Part shown: positions 11,263-24,200 of the stretch, piece by piece
Layout: each line of letters opens with the position of its first letter
How positions within the stretch are numbered: position 1 is the stretch's first letter
From: Colletes latitarsis
Taxonomy: Eukaryota; Arthropoda; Insecta; Hymenoptera; Colletidae
Reading direction: 5' to 3'
NCBI RefSeq assembly: GCF_051014445.1
Contig: NC_135147.1
Coordinates: 23,385,979-23,449,978 of the forward strand
DNA: 64,000 nt
The notes under the pieces: model-generated
Told to the model about the DNA's origin: nothing
What the model saw: only the letters and a program-made list of their open reading frames with translations
The model's database searches: none
Program-made: the position numbers and the translations under genes

Positions 11263-14200
11263 TCGAGCATGGTGGCCCGTAAAAATAACCGGGGATTTAA
11301 TCTTTGCTCGTGTGTATCATCACCCGGGGTCTCGGGTTCGTCTCCGGTTCGGATGACGTGGTCGCCGAATCGTCCACCTCGTCCGATTCGGTTGGACGAT
11401 CCGTCTCGTCCTTCCTCTCTGGTTTCATCCCGCTACATGACTCGACCGCGTGGCATGACTGTCGCTAACACGCGAACCCCGAAGTTAACCCGCAATTTAG
11501 CCAGAGAGCGATCGTTCAAAAGAGACGTCTCACTTGATGCCACTTAACGAATCCCCCGCCGTTCACCCGGAGACGCGTCCGACTCGTGCTCGTTTCCAGA
11601 TGCGACGATTGCTCTGCTCAGAACACGGAATCGGCCGTGATTAAAGTTTCAGGGGCGGAATAATTCATGACGCGGTTCGAGCATTTCAATGAATTCGGAT
11701 CGTCGCTTATTCGTGTACCGCCTCTCTTCTCCACCGCCCCCGCCCCCGCCCCCCTTCCTCCCGTTCCTCTACGAGTTTCCTCGAATTCAATTACACGGCC
11801 GTAGCACGCGTTCGTTATCCACGGCATGACGCGCAACGTTCAATTAACGCGCGCGTCATAACTCACGACGATAATCGCGGCGAATCAAAAAGCACGACGA
11901 CCCGACGGCGCTTACGCGCCGCGACGACCGCGGACAGATTCCACGGCGCTTTGGTCGCGGACATGGGAATTCCTGGACGTCTTGCGAACTTCCCACGATA
12001 AATCACGGCCCCGCGGGGTTGACGGGGTGACGCGTATGATTACACCCTGTCTCTTAACGGCTATAAATTTCGCGCCGACCGTTCCACCTCCGCTCTAGGA
12101 TTCCACAGGTATCCCCGAGTCCCGTTCCGTCTACGAACATCATTTTTACTCGAGAATTCAGTAATGCGATGAATGTATCTCGAATAATAATGGAAATTTC
12201 GGATAATATAATTTAGAAATTACTAGAACGTAAAATACTTCGCTTGTGTGGTATAAATATACGTACAGAAGTCATTCGTCGATATAGCAAACTTTCGATT
12301 ATTGCAATCAATATAGATTTCTTGCAATAATCGAGGTTTTGCAAACTCGAATCGAACTATAATATTCTTTAAAAAATATATGGATCGAAGAAAAGCAGTG
12401 TAGGAATCGAGTATTCAAACCTTGGAGCTACATTGTACCTTGGTTCGGATAATTATGACTCATCCGTCCGTCGCGGTGCAGTAATCCTGATGTATCGCTC
12501 GTCCGAGCGCATAAAGGATGGATTCCATCGACGAGATTGGCCCTTTCTAAGAGGACAAGGCCGATTTCGATGTGTCCAGATGATCCCAGGGTCCTTTGCC
12601 GCGACGTTCTCGTCTTTATTATTCCGAACTATCGCGCGGTATCCCGAGGAATTCATCTCCGGGTGGTTCCCGAGTTGGGCGTCGTCGGATCCTCTGATCT
12701 CCTCGTCGTTAACGCGAATCTAGCTGTCCCTCTGTTTCGGGGATAACCATCATTTTCGAATCACTGATTCGGCCCTGTCATTTGGCCGGGGCCAGAAATT
12801 AACGCGACCAACCGTAACCGTGGGGTCCAGTTAAACGGGCATCTTGGCCGGGCCCTGGAATTAGAATCGTCCGGCGTGTTTTTAAATCCATTAGCCTTTC
12901 GAGCCCCGGTGTCCCGTCATTAAATCACCCGTTCAACGATGCTTTTTCGGGTCCGGGTATCGACACCGTACGAGTAATCGTTAATTAAATAATACAAGTT
13001 TTTCGCGAACAGTTTAGCGTCTCGATGCGTGGGGTCGCCAAGGGGGGCTAATATCACGGCGCGTCGTCGTCGAAGCGAAGCAATCTTCCGCGTTTCAAGA
13101 ATATAATTTTCGCCGTGGGATGGTCGCTATATTTCCAAGATAAGACTATAGAGCTCCGTCGGATCCGCTGCTAGCCCAGCAAGACCCTACTCTCTCGTGT
13201 GAAATTACTTCGCTCCGCGGCTTACTCTTATCCCTCGGTGCCACCCTTTCTTACCGTGTATCCTCATTCAGCCGGGATCTCCCTGGAAATAAAGTAGATA
13301 CCTTTCCTATTTTCGCATCCGGAAAATTGCAATACCTCGGCTGCGAGTTCCTGGTTCCTGTCCGCCTTATAAATCAGTCTCGAGCCGCTACCGCTAATCG
13401 CGTCCCTCCGATTCGTCCCTTCCGTTGATCCTCGATCGTAACGATAGGTTGCTACGGTAAAAAAGTCAATGCAATTTCAGTAGGTCATAGCTCAAGGTTT
13501 CGAGTCGTATTTTGGGCGGTCGCTTCTCGAAGGATCCATAAAAATGGCGTGTTTTTTGACTGAAAAGTCGCGTTAATTGAGAAATATGGGATGCAGCGTC
13601 GTGGGTTATCGCGATCACGCCTCGAATTCGCATCTATCGCGAATCCTTTCGCACGTACCAGTACGCGAGCGAACCCGTTGAGCGAGTGCCACCTCTTAAC
13701 GCAACAAGCTCCTCTCGCGCGTTTATCTAATTATTATAATTGCACGATTATTCTCGGTCGAACGAGCCGCGGCAGGGGTGAGATCGCATGCCGGCCGTCG
13801 TCCGGTTCGAAGAAAAAGAAGGAAAGAAATAACGGGATATATATGGAGCAGCACGCGATACGATCTCCCGGTCGATGTCGTGATGCAAACGATCACGAAT
13901 TCTTTGCTCCGTTTGTATCGGCCGTTTCTGCATTCTTTCGTTGCCTCGCATGCGCCCGACGTTCGCGTAATAACTGTTCCGCGTGGAATTTTGCGCGGGA
14001 CAACGTTTATTTTTGCGCCCCGTCGCCCGGACCGACCGGTCGCCGCGTTATTGGCCAACGGTAGTTCCGTTTTCACGAATTTATGTTTTTCATTAGCCCC
14101 TCGAGTGGCGACTCCGAAAACCGGGTCCATTCAATTCGCTCCGGTATCGTTCACCCCGTTATGATGCAAATTCGATCGTTTTCCCGATCAAACCACGCGT

Positions 14201-14402
14201 CGCCATAAGGCACGCGATATCTAAGCGGGGGCGTCTTACAATCTCTGGGGGCCACCAAAGAAAATGTTAAATTTAAGAATATTCGATTGGTAAAATGATC
14301 AGCAAGCAAATATAGATTAAAATCAACATTCTATAATTGTCTGGATAAGGGGGCTTCCAAGTTTGTTGAATTCTGAATGTGTTGAGAGTAACCCAAGATC
14401 AA
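11263..14402. other. hth intron, no gene seen
   Basis: Mostly CpG-rich unique DNA. It contains a C-rich G-quadruplex-type motif (11737-11762, minus strand) and an AT-rich patch at about 12130-12440. No coding exon or RNA gene was recognised. A TAAGGCACGCG match at 14206 resembles the start of miR-124 but does not continue. Confidence 0.7.
11737..11762 (-). other. G-quadruplex-type motif on the minus strand
   Basis: On the + strand there are C runs of 5, 5, 6 and 3 bases with loops of 1, 1 and 5. The complement is therefore a canonical four-run G motif. It lies on the template strand of hth, so it would act in DNA and not in the hth transcript. Confidence 0.75.
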
Positions 14403-14512
14403 CCCTTAAGTGGACTCTCAATCCCAACTGAATTATTTTACTTAATGTTGATTTTTACCAAATTGGTAAATGGAAATCAACTTTTCTTTAAAGCATTTAA
14501 AAAATAATCGAG
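14403..14512 (+). mobile_element. piggyBac-like MITE, family 2, partial
   Basis: Begins CCCTTAAGTGGACTCTCAAT after TCAA (14399-14402, a one-base change from TTAA). The interior matches the 10904 copy through AAAGCATTTAAAAAATAAT, then the similarity stops without a right-hand TTAA. It ends about 165 bp before exon A of hth. Confidence 0.72.
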
Positions 14513-14677
14513 GCCCCCTTTTTCTATGAGATCTACCACTTAGCGACCAAAGTATTCGAAACAGAGGTACAGTTAGTTGCAAGTACGATTCGATCGCATT
14601 TATTTTATTTGTAATTTATAGCCGTAGCTTGTTTGCATATGTGATTAACGAAGAATGGATGTTTTTTTTTGCTTCAG

Positions 14678-14785
14678 GTAAATGGTGTCCGCGTAGGGAA
14701 TGGAGTTCACCGCCAGACGCGCAGCGAGCGGCTAGCGACGCGCGTCGCGGCGTTCTTTACTCTTCCGTCTTCCTCGGTAGTCCCG
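14678..14785 (+). CDS. hth: homothorax exon A: linker between Meis domain and homeodomain (internal exon)
   Basis: Internal coding exon of the TALE homeobox gene homothorax, a nuclear cofactor that binds Extradenticle/Pbx and Hox proteins. It is 108 nt, open throughout, and preceded by nine T and the acceptor TTGCTTCAG; it ends at a strong donor, CCCG followed by GTAAGT. The first two bases finish a Gly codon (phase 1) and the last base starts another (phase 1), so it fits exactly onto the exon at 49704. The peptide contains WCPRREWSSP and later LYSSVFLGSP. Fly Hth, from memory, has the very similar WCRREWSSPADA...RRLYSSVFLGSP immediately before its GDASNASIG segment. Here there is an extra Pro in the first motif and an extra Gly-Val before LYSS. 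This region is outside the DNA-binding domain; its molecular role is not known to me. The preceding exon (Meis domain and Ser/Pro linker) is not in the window. The exon is identified by peptide match plus splice sites and phase, not by an alignment I could run. Confidence 0.93.
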
Positions 14786-16956
14786 GTAAGTCTCACGAAA
14801 CTCTCTTCTCGCTTCTCTTCGAAACTTTCCGCGCCCTTCCAAAATTGAATATCTTCGCGAAATATGGCCGGGCATTCCGCGACGCTTGTAGCAAACTTCC
14901 GTTAAATGTCGTCGCTCGTACGTTATCCTTAATTAAACCGGGACTCGCAGCCCGTTTCGCGCGTCCGCGCGGAGTTCTCGCGTTAATCGCGAGCGGGATT
15001 CGCCTGTACCGCGATCAACGGATACTCGACGCGCATTAACAGCGTTCGATCGCCGTCGATTAATCGATCGGGCCCTGTGGACGCTCCATTTCGGGGTTAA
15101 AAACTGTGTAACTGGCTCCGTTTGTATTTTTATTCCGCGAAGATTGTTCCTTTCTAACTAATTCTATGCTAACAATTATTTTTTATTCAAGATTTCTTTA
15201 TTTACATAAGAGCTATTAAAATCTAAATTGTGAAATTAATCGAATACAGAGATTTCCTCCGATCGATTAATTGAACATCGAAGCAATTGCTAGGTTCACG
15301 AGTTCGCACGCGTATCCCGGCGTATTAGTAGCCTTCGATCTTTAGCGATTAATCGACAGGGACCGGTAGATGGTCGATCGCGCGCGAGGAAGCTGGTTCG
15401 CGCGAGAGAGGCGAGGAATTAATGGGGCAGGGAAGAAGAAAAGAAGAAAGAGGCCGATCGCGATGCGAGTACGCGCGCAGAGAGCGGTTGTGCATACACG
15501 CGCGGCCCCGGTGGGAGGAGCGCGATCGTTCGCGGCATAAACAAGTTTTAATCGTGCTTCGGGCATTCGACGCGTTGAATAAATATTGATATCGGGTGAC
15601 GCGACGGCCAATCAGAATCGGGGCTTATAAAACAAGCCGCTTACACCTCCGCCTGTCTATCGCGGCGCACACGCGCGCCATCTATTTCACCGTCGAGCGT
15701 TATGGCGCGTGTATTCTCGATCTACAAACATCCGAAACGAAGAAACACGAGCCCTCGACTTACGCTGCCAGTTCGTCTCGAAACTTTCGGCCTGAGACAA
15801 ATTTTTTAAATGCAATTGGGTCGAGGAACTTAACCCCCATAAAAAATCGTTCAATTAGTTACAATTTTGTCTTAATACCTTGCAGTACTAGTACTAGTGA
15901 TCGATGATCGTAATAAAAAGGACGCTTGCGAAATTATGATCGAGTAAGGAGGAATCGTGGGAAAGGTTACGATTGCTAAATTGTTAACAGGAAAGACAAT
16001 CGATCAATCCGACTGAACGATGAAAGGAAGGGAAACCATATTTAACTATCCCAATATTATGGGTCAGAATGAACCCACGCGATGGTACCTTCCCACCAAT
16101 GTTATTTTTCTCGGTAAATCGAAGTTACCGTTTCGTAGTTTGGATCGCGAAGGGGTTAAAGTATCAGAGGCGAGAATTTTCGTATCCCCCTCTCCGGTGT
16201 GGCGGCGTCCAGCTCGCGGCAAAGTCGAGCCGTCGATACCCATCGATGCCCGTCTAATTCTCGCGGAAACGATCGCGATGCCTGTCTATCTTCGATTTCT
16301 CCTTTAATTAAATTACGCGGCCGCCAAGGAGCTCGCCGATAAGAGGACGTAAATCACTTTCCAGTCGATAACTAATCGAACGATTCGGAGTAGACGTCGA
16401 GTCCCTCGTCGCGGAAGACGGGTGTATCGCGCATGCGCGAGCATAGCTTCCCTCTTTTCTCCCTGTCGCGTTCCTCTTGCTCTGCCCTCTTCCTTTTCGT
16501 TCGAAGGAACGGAGGGAATATGAGCGAATGCCAGAGGTAGAGAGAAGCTTGTGAGTCGCCGCGACGCGACGGGGCGAAAATGGGAGGGGGTGGGACGGAG
16601 AGGTACACGACGAAGCTTTCGGAGAAAGGAGGACGCGTGGAGTGGATGCCAGAGAGAGATAGACAGAGGGCTGACGAAGGTAAGAGAGAGAGGTCCGTGT
16701 GGCGTCACCATGGCAACGAAGCGAGGCGGGAATGCGACGGTAACCATGGCAGCCGCGGGTTACTCTCTCTCGGACCGACCTGTCTGTCCCTCTTTCTGCT
16801 CCCTCGTCCTCTTCGTTCGCCTCTCTGATCTGGACCTCTTCCTTCCACCCACGGACACAGCCACGAGCACCGACGGATCCGCAAAGAGAAGGTGGAGCGG
16901 ACGCCGGAGCTGCGCTCTGGAGAAACGTTCCGCTTTCTTTTCGCTTTTTCTTCGAT

Positions 16957-16974
16957 CCCCCCCCCCCCCCCCCC
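16957..16974 (+). repeat. C18 homopolymer
   Basis: Eighteen consecutive C, followed by ACC. Such tracts are length-variable and error-prone in assemblies, so the exact count is uncertain. The open frames that read Pro/Gly across it are not genes. Confidence 0.85.
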
Positions 16975-17689
16975 ACCTCCCTCTGACTTTTCTTTTAATA
17001 ATCGTAATGCGTGCACGGAACGAGATGCGTCGCTTGGCGTGTAAATAAAGGGGGGATGATTGGAGCTCGGTCGCGGTTACGTTATAAAGGCGCCGCGAGA
17101 GTAATCTAGACGGAGAATAAGAGATTAGAAGAATGGAAAAATTATGTAGGTTTGTCAGGTGCGAGTTATAACTGGTTCTAGGTTAGATATCAGCTCGACT
17201 CCGAATGGAACGGAGTCGAACGTTAAATATTTGATGTCCCATCGATGAAACGTTGACGCGAGCTTGTGGTTCTGGATGAAAGGGGCACAAAACTCTTACA
17301 TAATTCCCGGGCAGAATGAATATTTATATCCGAAAACTAGTTCTTTGTCGATGTCGGCCAGCTAGCGTTTGGAAGTGACAAGTGTTTAAATTGGTACGAC
17401 AATGGCGCGCGTGGAGCTCTATTCTCGGAAAGAATTGAATGGATCAACACCCTCTGTACCAATATTCTTTCCCATAGTCACCCTTTTCCATCCAATTAAA
17501 ACTCGACTGTTAAACACAACAATGCCCCATTGATTATGACTGCACCTTTTCGTAACTCGAATCGTCCATCTTTCTCCGATACGTATAAACGTAACTAACG
17601 TACGCGTATATTTCCCTTTTTCTTCCATTCGTTAAAGCGTCGCTCCGCGTTCCGCGGCGTTGCGTTAATGTTGTTTTTAAAAAGGCTCC

Positions 17690-17960
17690 TGCGAGCCGCA
17701 TTAATTAATCGAAATACGGAAACGGGGGATAAATTTTATCTACGGCCGGGCAGCTCGACTGTTAATAATGAATCGTTAATGCTAATTTTTGATTTATGCG
17801 TTCATAATCTTTCCCCTCGGCTCGTCTCTCTGCGGTCGAGCCTCCCACCCACCCGTGGACGCGTTTTTGAATGTAACCGATATCGGTGACTGAATTAAAC
17901 GACCGGCCGGAAGCGCGGGATAAATTTTGTTGCAGGATGCGACGGTTATTAATAATGACT
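17690..17960. promoter_or_regulatory. candidate enhancer segment with Hox/Exd-type core sites
   Basis: This stretch holds ATTAATTAAT (about 17700), several TTAATAATGA-type cores and TGATTTATGC at 17790-17799, which is one base from the Exd/Pbx-Hox composite site TGATTTATGG. Site clusters of this kind are plausible in an hth intron, since hth, exd and Hox genes cross-regulate. Such short AT cores are also common by chance, so this is weak evidence. Confidence 0.2.
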
Positions 17961-18716
17961 AGTTCCTAGCAGTTCGTTAATAGGATCCACGGATCGCGAT
18001 TCGATTTACGCGTCTCCACCCTTTGTCCAACATTTTCCAGCATCCGGTTGTCGCGTACGAAATTATCGATCGTCGTTGTTTGCCAAGAAAATATTTCCAA
18101 TGAAACTGTGATCGTTGAAAATTTCTAGTACTCGACTATTTTATACCATCCTAATTTCAACGTTTTTCGTCCGCAAGTATTTAAACTCCGAACGGAATTC
18201 GCGAGAATGTAGTTCGCTGGGGGAAAACTAATGGAAAAGTTCCCAGTATAGTCGACTCGTGTCTTCGGGTGCACACTTTGAATTTTCACTCTTCGAGCAA
18301 AGAACGTCGACAGGCGTTAAAAAACCGTGACGGCGGAGCCGCGCGCGCGTTTAGCGCACGTAGTTTAAAAGCTATCGACATTCTTCGACGCGGAAACGTG
18401 GTTCGCCGTTCAACCAGCCGTACGGGAGAGTCGATCCTAGACGGAACAGCTCCGTGCGCGGCTGATTATGTATGAGTGTCGAGGAATCCCGGGATTCCAA
18501 CCGACGCTCGACTCCCGATACGTCGGCCGAGAATCGAGTTTCTGCGTCGACGACGACATTTGCCCGTCTGCGTTTTCCACGGCCAATATATTCCCGTCGG
18601 TCCATCCATTACGAATGGTCCATTCCGGGAGTCTCCACGTAGCCAGGCTACTTTAAACAAAATACTAAGAATTACTTCAAATTATCGTCTCGAACGAAAT
18701 ATAATTGCTGTTTTGA

Positions 18717-18857
18717 TCCTTAAGTGGGCTCTCAATTGCAACTGAATTATTTTACTTAATTTCACAAAATAATGTACTAATGTAGGATTACATAAATTTT
18801 CAAACAATTACATTGACATGTATTAAATAATTATTAGTGTAAACTTGCAGTCAAGGG
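18717..18857 (+). mobile_element. piggyBac-like MITE, family 2
   Basis: 141 bp between TTGA (18713-18716, altered TTAA) and TTAA (18858-18861). Ends are TCCTTAAGTGGGCTCTCAAT and CAGTCAAGGG. The interior shares AACTGAATTATTTTACTTAAT with the 10904 and 14403 copies, and ACATAAATTTTCAAACAATTACATTGACA with the 45829 copy, joining the two halves of the family. Confidence 0.78.
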
Positions 18858-21103
18858 TTAATTTTTAATATGTTTCTCATCCGGTGTGACGATTGGATAG
18901 CGTAGACATGCGGTGACGACGTATTGTTTAATTTGAACGCCCACGGGGCGAATAAAAATATTATTTCGTGGAGTCGATCTTCCCGATTGCAGCCCCCAAA
19001 AATCACCCGACAAAGCCAGAGATGCGACGATAAATTTCGCGTGGAAGAAAAGCAGCGAAACAGTGGGCGCGTTCTTAGCGTTATTGCTTCGCGGAATTCC
19101 GATCCCGATATCCGGGCGCGCTCGACAGGCATTCGAGACCGAGTAAAAAGGAGTAAAAAATGCTCTCCTATTGGACGGAAACGACTACGCCACTGGCCGT
19201 AGAGAACACTGAAAGAGGGAAAGAGGGTGGAGAGAGGGCAGCTAACAATGGCCGCCAACCAAAACATCCGATAAATCTAACCGGCCTGGACCTCAAGCCC
19301 CGAGGGGTTTTAAACTCTCTCACCCCCGAGCACCGCCGACGCGGGCGCAACCCTTACATTACGCTACACTCGCCGGAAAAGGGAGCCATGCCGTGTGCCA
19401 TTGCAGCGTGTGGGGGCTCTGGAGGGTGGAAGAAGGAGGAGAGAGGGTTAGCCTAGAGCAACGGTTCCGCGCGCAGGGAAGGGAGTGATATGCGACCCAC
19501 GAAAAACCAAACCGAGAGAATTCCAGCAGGTTTCTCTCCCCCTTTCGTTCCTCCCTCGAGTCCCTTATACCTTTCGTCCTACCGGGTACCGTAACGAGAT
19601 CTACCGCGAGTGAGCGGTCAAGTAGCTTTCCGACGAACTTTCAACGAATTTGTCCCGCGACCGCCGTCGTAATTTATTTTCTCGCACCCCCCGCGGCCCT
19701 CTCGCCGTCGCTGAAATTTTACCCGATCTTTCCCCGGTCGTCGTTGAATTTATTTCGGAACCGTAGGAAATTTAAACGACGCTTGACCCACTTCGAGTGT
19801 CCCGGACAACGCGATAAACGTCGGCCTCGGTGAACGGGAGAAAAAAAAAAGTGAAAAAGAAACCTTCGTCGAAGTCTCGCGAGTCTATTTTCTGGCGGCC
19901 CAGAACGATTCGTACGCGAGGATCGAAGGAATGTCTATCCCCGTCAAGATAAACAAATCGGGGATTGACGTCAGGGATCCCGTTCCCGTTAACGCGTCGG
20001 GAAAGAATTTTTTGGTCGGTCCGAGGGGGGAGGGAGGAGGAAACGAATCGGAACGAGGTCGCGAAACGAGTTTGCGTTTCGGCTGATCTCACCGTTCGAC
20101 AACGTTTAACCCTATGCGCTCCGGAGTGTGCCTCCCGGGCATAGAGAATATCTGATACTCCTAGTCTGCGTCTTGGGCGCGCCATTGTAAATCCAATGGT
20201 GAAACGGCTCGTATAATTTTTCTCAACCTTCAAGAACATTCAAATTTAAATTTCTGTACCGATTCTTTATATTTCCTTATTTAAATTACAATTTTTCCGA
20301 TCTCCGTGCGTTCATAAATTCGTAAATGTTGGGGGTGGCGCGTCGAATTCCATCGGAGGCTACGCTATTGCGTCTGGTCTTCGTTTCGCGTGCAAACACT
20401 CGTTTCGCTTCCAGGAGAATCTCTTCGCTCCGCGGCCCCTCCGCTATTGTGCGCGGTGGTTTGAACGATGTTCAAGCTCACGGGCCGCGACCCTTCGGTT
20501 CAACCCTCCCGACCGCAGTTCTCTCCACCCGTTCTAACCGGTACATCGCGATTCGTCGAGGAAACCCCGTCGAAACGCTGTCTCGTCTCGCGATCGATGC
20601 GCCCCTGGTAATTGGCCAGCCTTGAAAGGGGCCTCCGCCGTTCTAATTACAGACTCAAAACGCGTTTACGTGTCTGCGTGGACCGCAAAGTGTTTAGGCG
20701 GCGTCCAAACGCTTTTCTGCGTCAACTGGTCTTAACGATCTGCAAATTCTAATTTTAATAAGCGAATTGGGTGACCGTGCCGTGGAAGAAGCCTTCTTAA
20801 ATTTAAATTCCCTGATTCCAGACAGGTTTTAGAACAATTCGTTCTTCGTACTTTTATTTCGATCCAGCGGAGGCTGCACCGTCGACCGCCACGTTTTTCG
20901 TAATTGAATGGACCGACTAACTGGATCGATATTTCCTAACCAAAATCCGTTCCCACGCTGGCAACTGATACTCTAATCTGTACATCTACTCGATTCCATT
21001 CGCTGCAGACCCCAATACTTGTCATTCACACTCGCAAGGAAAGTTCGATGGCCGACACGCGCCGGTTTTTCACGAATCCTTGCACAATTATTTATCGAAT
21101 TAA
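18858..21103. other. hth intron, no gene seen
   Basis: CpG-rich intronic DNA. TTAA at 20106 is followed by CCCTATGCG, a sequence that recurs at 50922 and may mark the end of another TTAA-type repeat. No coding exon is recognised. Confidence 0.65.
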
Positions 21104-21224
21104 CCCCTTGACGTGCGATTTAATTTAAAGTAATTTTAATGGCTTCGAAAAGGAATTTGTTTTACGAATGCATAAAACTTGATGACGAGTGAGTAGCCTT
21201 ATGATTGTGAAACGTTTCAAGAGA
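21104..21224 (+). mobile_element. piggyBac-like MITE, family 1, internally deleted
   Basis: 121 bp between TTAA (21100-21103) and TTAA (21225-21228). The left end CCCCTTGACGTGCGATTTAA and right end TTTCAAGAGA match family 1. The interior retains AATTTGTTTTACGAATGC and GATGACGAGTGAGTAGCC, but the internal palindrome of the longer copies is missing. Confidence 0.78.
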
Positions 21225-24200
21225 TTAACCACCCCTTTTATTTCTGCATCTGCGAGTCACAGTGTTTACAATTTTCTGCACTTCCTTCTTACTTGTATCT
21301 AGCCCTCGTTCAAGTACATATATAAAAGGGGTAGTTTCTTAAAGCAGTATTTGTCGTTCGACGAGGTTCCCTTATTAGACACTATGGATCGAATAAATAT
21401 CCCCCGTGCCTTCATCAGGAAACACGGAGTCGACGTCGTCCATAAAAATTCACGAAAAATACGATCTTCAAGCTCGAAATATTTAACACTAGAACGCCCC
21501 GGAGAGCAGAGGCCCCGCAGACCGTGAGGACTCCATATATGTGTACACGCTTGCGTATTTACCTATCTACATAAGTACATAAGGACGGAACGTATGTACG
21601 CGCATGAACGTGTGTCCGGTTCCTCCGTAAGAGAGGCTCCAGAGGAAACGAGAGAATGGCGAGACAGGGTAGAGCGAACGAAGGCGCGAGAGAGACGAGC
21701 TCCGGTGATGGATCGTCCAATCAGTGCCGCGAGATGGAGCACGAGAGAAACGGAAAGGGAACGAGTCGGGAATGAAAGAGGGAGAGAATCTTCTCCACCT
21801 ATGGCACGGTACGCCGCGGACGAGGAGAGGAGAGGAGAGAGGTCATGGTCGGGTCGGACTCCTGCTAATCGAAGAACACGAGGTGGCCCTGTGCGGCCGC
21901 AACGGAGAAACCCTGCCTCCGCCTTCGAGCAGACCCAACTTTGCGTCGTATTGGGTCATCGTACAAGTCTCGATACGAATCTTCCCTGAAAATCGACCAT
22001 ATCGTCCTTGGAAAGGATTTATTTGTTCCTCTACTGTGCGAAGATCGCAAGTTGTCAACTGTCCACAAACTTTTCGCGTACACTATCCAGTCACCGTTAG
22101 AAATTCATACTTCTAGACTCTTCAGCGATCCCACTCGATCTCATCCTCGCGACGGGGATAGAAATTTCTATTGCAAATTTTATTTTAACACTTGAGTCTC
22201 GATGTGAGGAAAATGAGGGTATTTTACGTGGCTTTTCGAACGTAACTTGTCGGAGCGTCGTGTTCGAGGGACCCGGAGAGCTTCAAAATGGCACTCGTTC
22301 GCGCGCCAACGATAATACAAAGTGCGTCGCGACGCATGCACTCACGCGCGCACGTACTCACGCGTGCACGCAGTCACTCAGCAACAGGAACACCGGCGAG
22401 TCGCATACCGACGACCATCGCCCAGAGGGGGCAGCCATTCTCGCGAGAGGGTGGGAGGGTAATTGGTTCCCATGGAGGCAGAAAACGCCTCGCTCGAAAA
22501 CGTCCCGTCGAAAGTGCACGGTGTACGCGAGGCCGTAATGCAGACTCAAAGGGAGGAGGAAACGCGAAGGAGCGACGAAAGGGGTGAGGTAGACGGGGCT
22601 CGTTTGAAAAGTGGTTCGATGGAAGCGGAGGGAAGTGACGAAAATTTGCATTGACCACGGGAAGCTGCGAGAGGGATATTGGATAACTCTAAAATCGACG
22701 AACAGAGGACCGTCTTTCGCGAAACGAAACGTATGACTCCAAATGTAAAACACGAGCATTTAGAAATTTATGCATTGCTAGTAAACGTTTCAAAGATTTA
22801 ATTGAAAGTAATTTCTCTTTTATATGTTTTGGGTAAGGGTGTCTAGAGAAATCGATGGTCGGGAGAGTAAAAGTGCAGAGGGATTAAAGACACGCGAGTG
22901 TAATAGATAGGGGGTAGAGTCGTGGAACGAGAATAGCGTATCGTAGGTACGTTGGAACAATCGAGGTGTCACGTGACGATACGGCGGAGTTAAAAGGGAA
23001 AAGAACGACGGTGGAAAGGAAGTAAGGAGACGAAGAAGGAAGGCGACAGGCCGATAAACGTGATACACGTCGCGGGGATATACACAGGCGCGCCGCTATC
23101 CACGGTCCGTATTCATTAGTTCCTTACTCAAAGGCACGGAAATAGTTCCGGAGTTGCGGGAGGCACAAAGCACAAAGCTCTGTCGCGGAACAATGAGAGA
23201 TAGCGGGGGGAGCGAGAGAGGAGCGAGAGGTGGAGTCATACATAACAGTGATGGTCGCGAGAGGAAGGGAGAGGGTACGACTGCAGATTTCATGAAGTCG
23301 AAGATAGGCACAATGGTTTAGCTCCGTGAGAGCGCGCCATTTCTCTTTCCCTCTCCGTCCTTCCTTTCGGTATCTGGCTCTGTTTCTTCCGTTCGTCCCG
23401 GCCCCACACACCCCCGCGGCTCTCTCTCTCTCCGCAATATTCATATGTGTTGAATATATTAATGCGCCGAGAGATATGTAAAGCGTGTGTGACTGAGAGA
23501 GTCGCGCGACTCACCGGTTCGGTGGCTGGGCTGGCTGCAATATTACTGAAATGTGTCTCGTAGCCGTGCCCATGTGCGGCTCCGATATTAAACAGCAGCC
23601 GTCGTTGCATCTGCGCTACCGGTGTCTGCTCCATACGCGCGTTTCCGCCTAGCGTGGCCCGCGGAGTTCCCGCTCACCGAATTTCGGCTCTTCCTTCCGC
23701 TTCCGGCCGTTCTATCGACTGCCTCTCGCCGTCTTTATTCCCACCCTCCCCTCCCCTCCGTAACGCGACGACAGAGGCATTGCCGCGATATTTCCCGAAA
23801 TATGAAAATCCGCCGCGACGGCGGTCCGTCATCGGGTGGCGACGTACCGTGTGCACCAGGTGCTCGTAACGAGGTAACCTTTGCTACCGCGCGACGCAGA
23901 CCGACCGTTTCTCCCCAGGAGTCGGTTCCGTGACCTTCGAACGGCCATCGTTTCGCGAGTCGCAGCTGGCCACTCGACAGGGGGGCGGTTGCCTTTTCCG
24001 CGCCGAGCATCGTGCGCAAAGCACAAAGAAACCACGGCGGGATAATTAAAACACGGAATTCACGAAGGGGTAGAGTCCGCCGGCTGCGTCATCGGGGGAT
24101 AAAGAAGCGGGAGCGAAGCGAGCCCAGGAAAATATACACCGGAGAAGCGGGGGAGACAAAAAAAAAAAAGAAAAAAGAAAAAAGTTGTGGAAGAGACGAA

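Larger units (their letters stand above)
14786..18716. other. start of the 34.9-kb hth intron between exons A and B
   Basis: Starts at the GTAAGT donor of exon A. The exon A frame stays open into the intron for 83 more codons to a TAA at 15037-15039. The rest is CpG-rich DNA with scattered TAATTA/ATTAAT homeodomain-core sequences (notably 17690-17960) and a run of 18 C at 16957-16974. No other gene is seen. Confidence 0.7.

Noticed and set aside
14206..14216. TAAGGCACGCG, matching the first bases of miR-124
   Set aside because: The match stops after 11 bases and no hairpin surrounds it.
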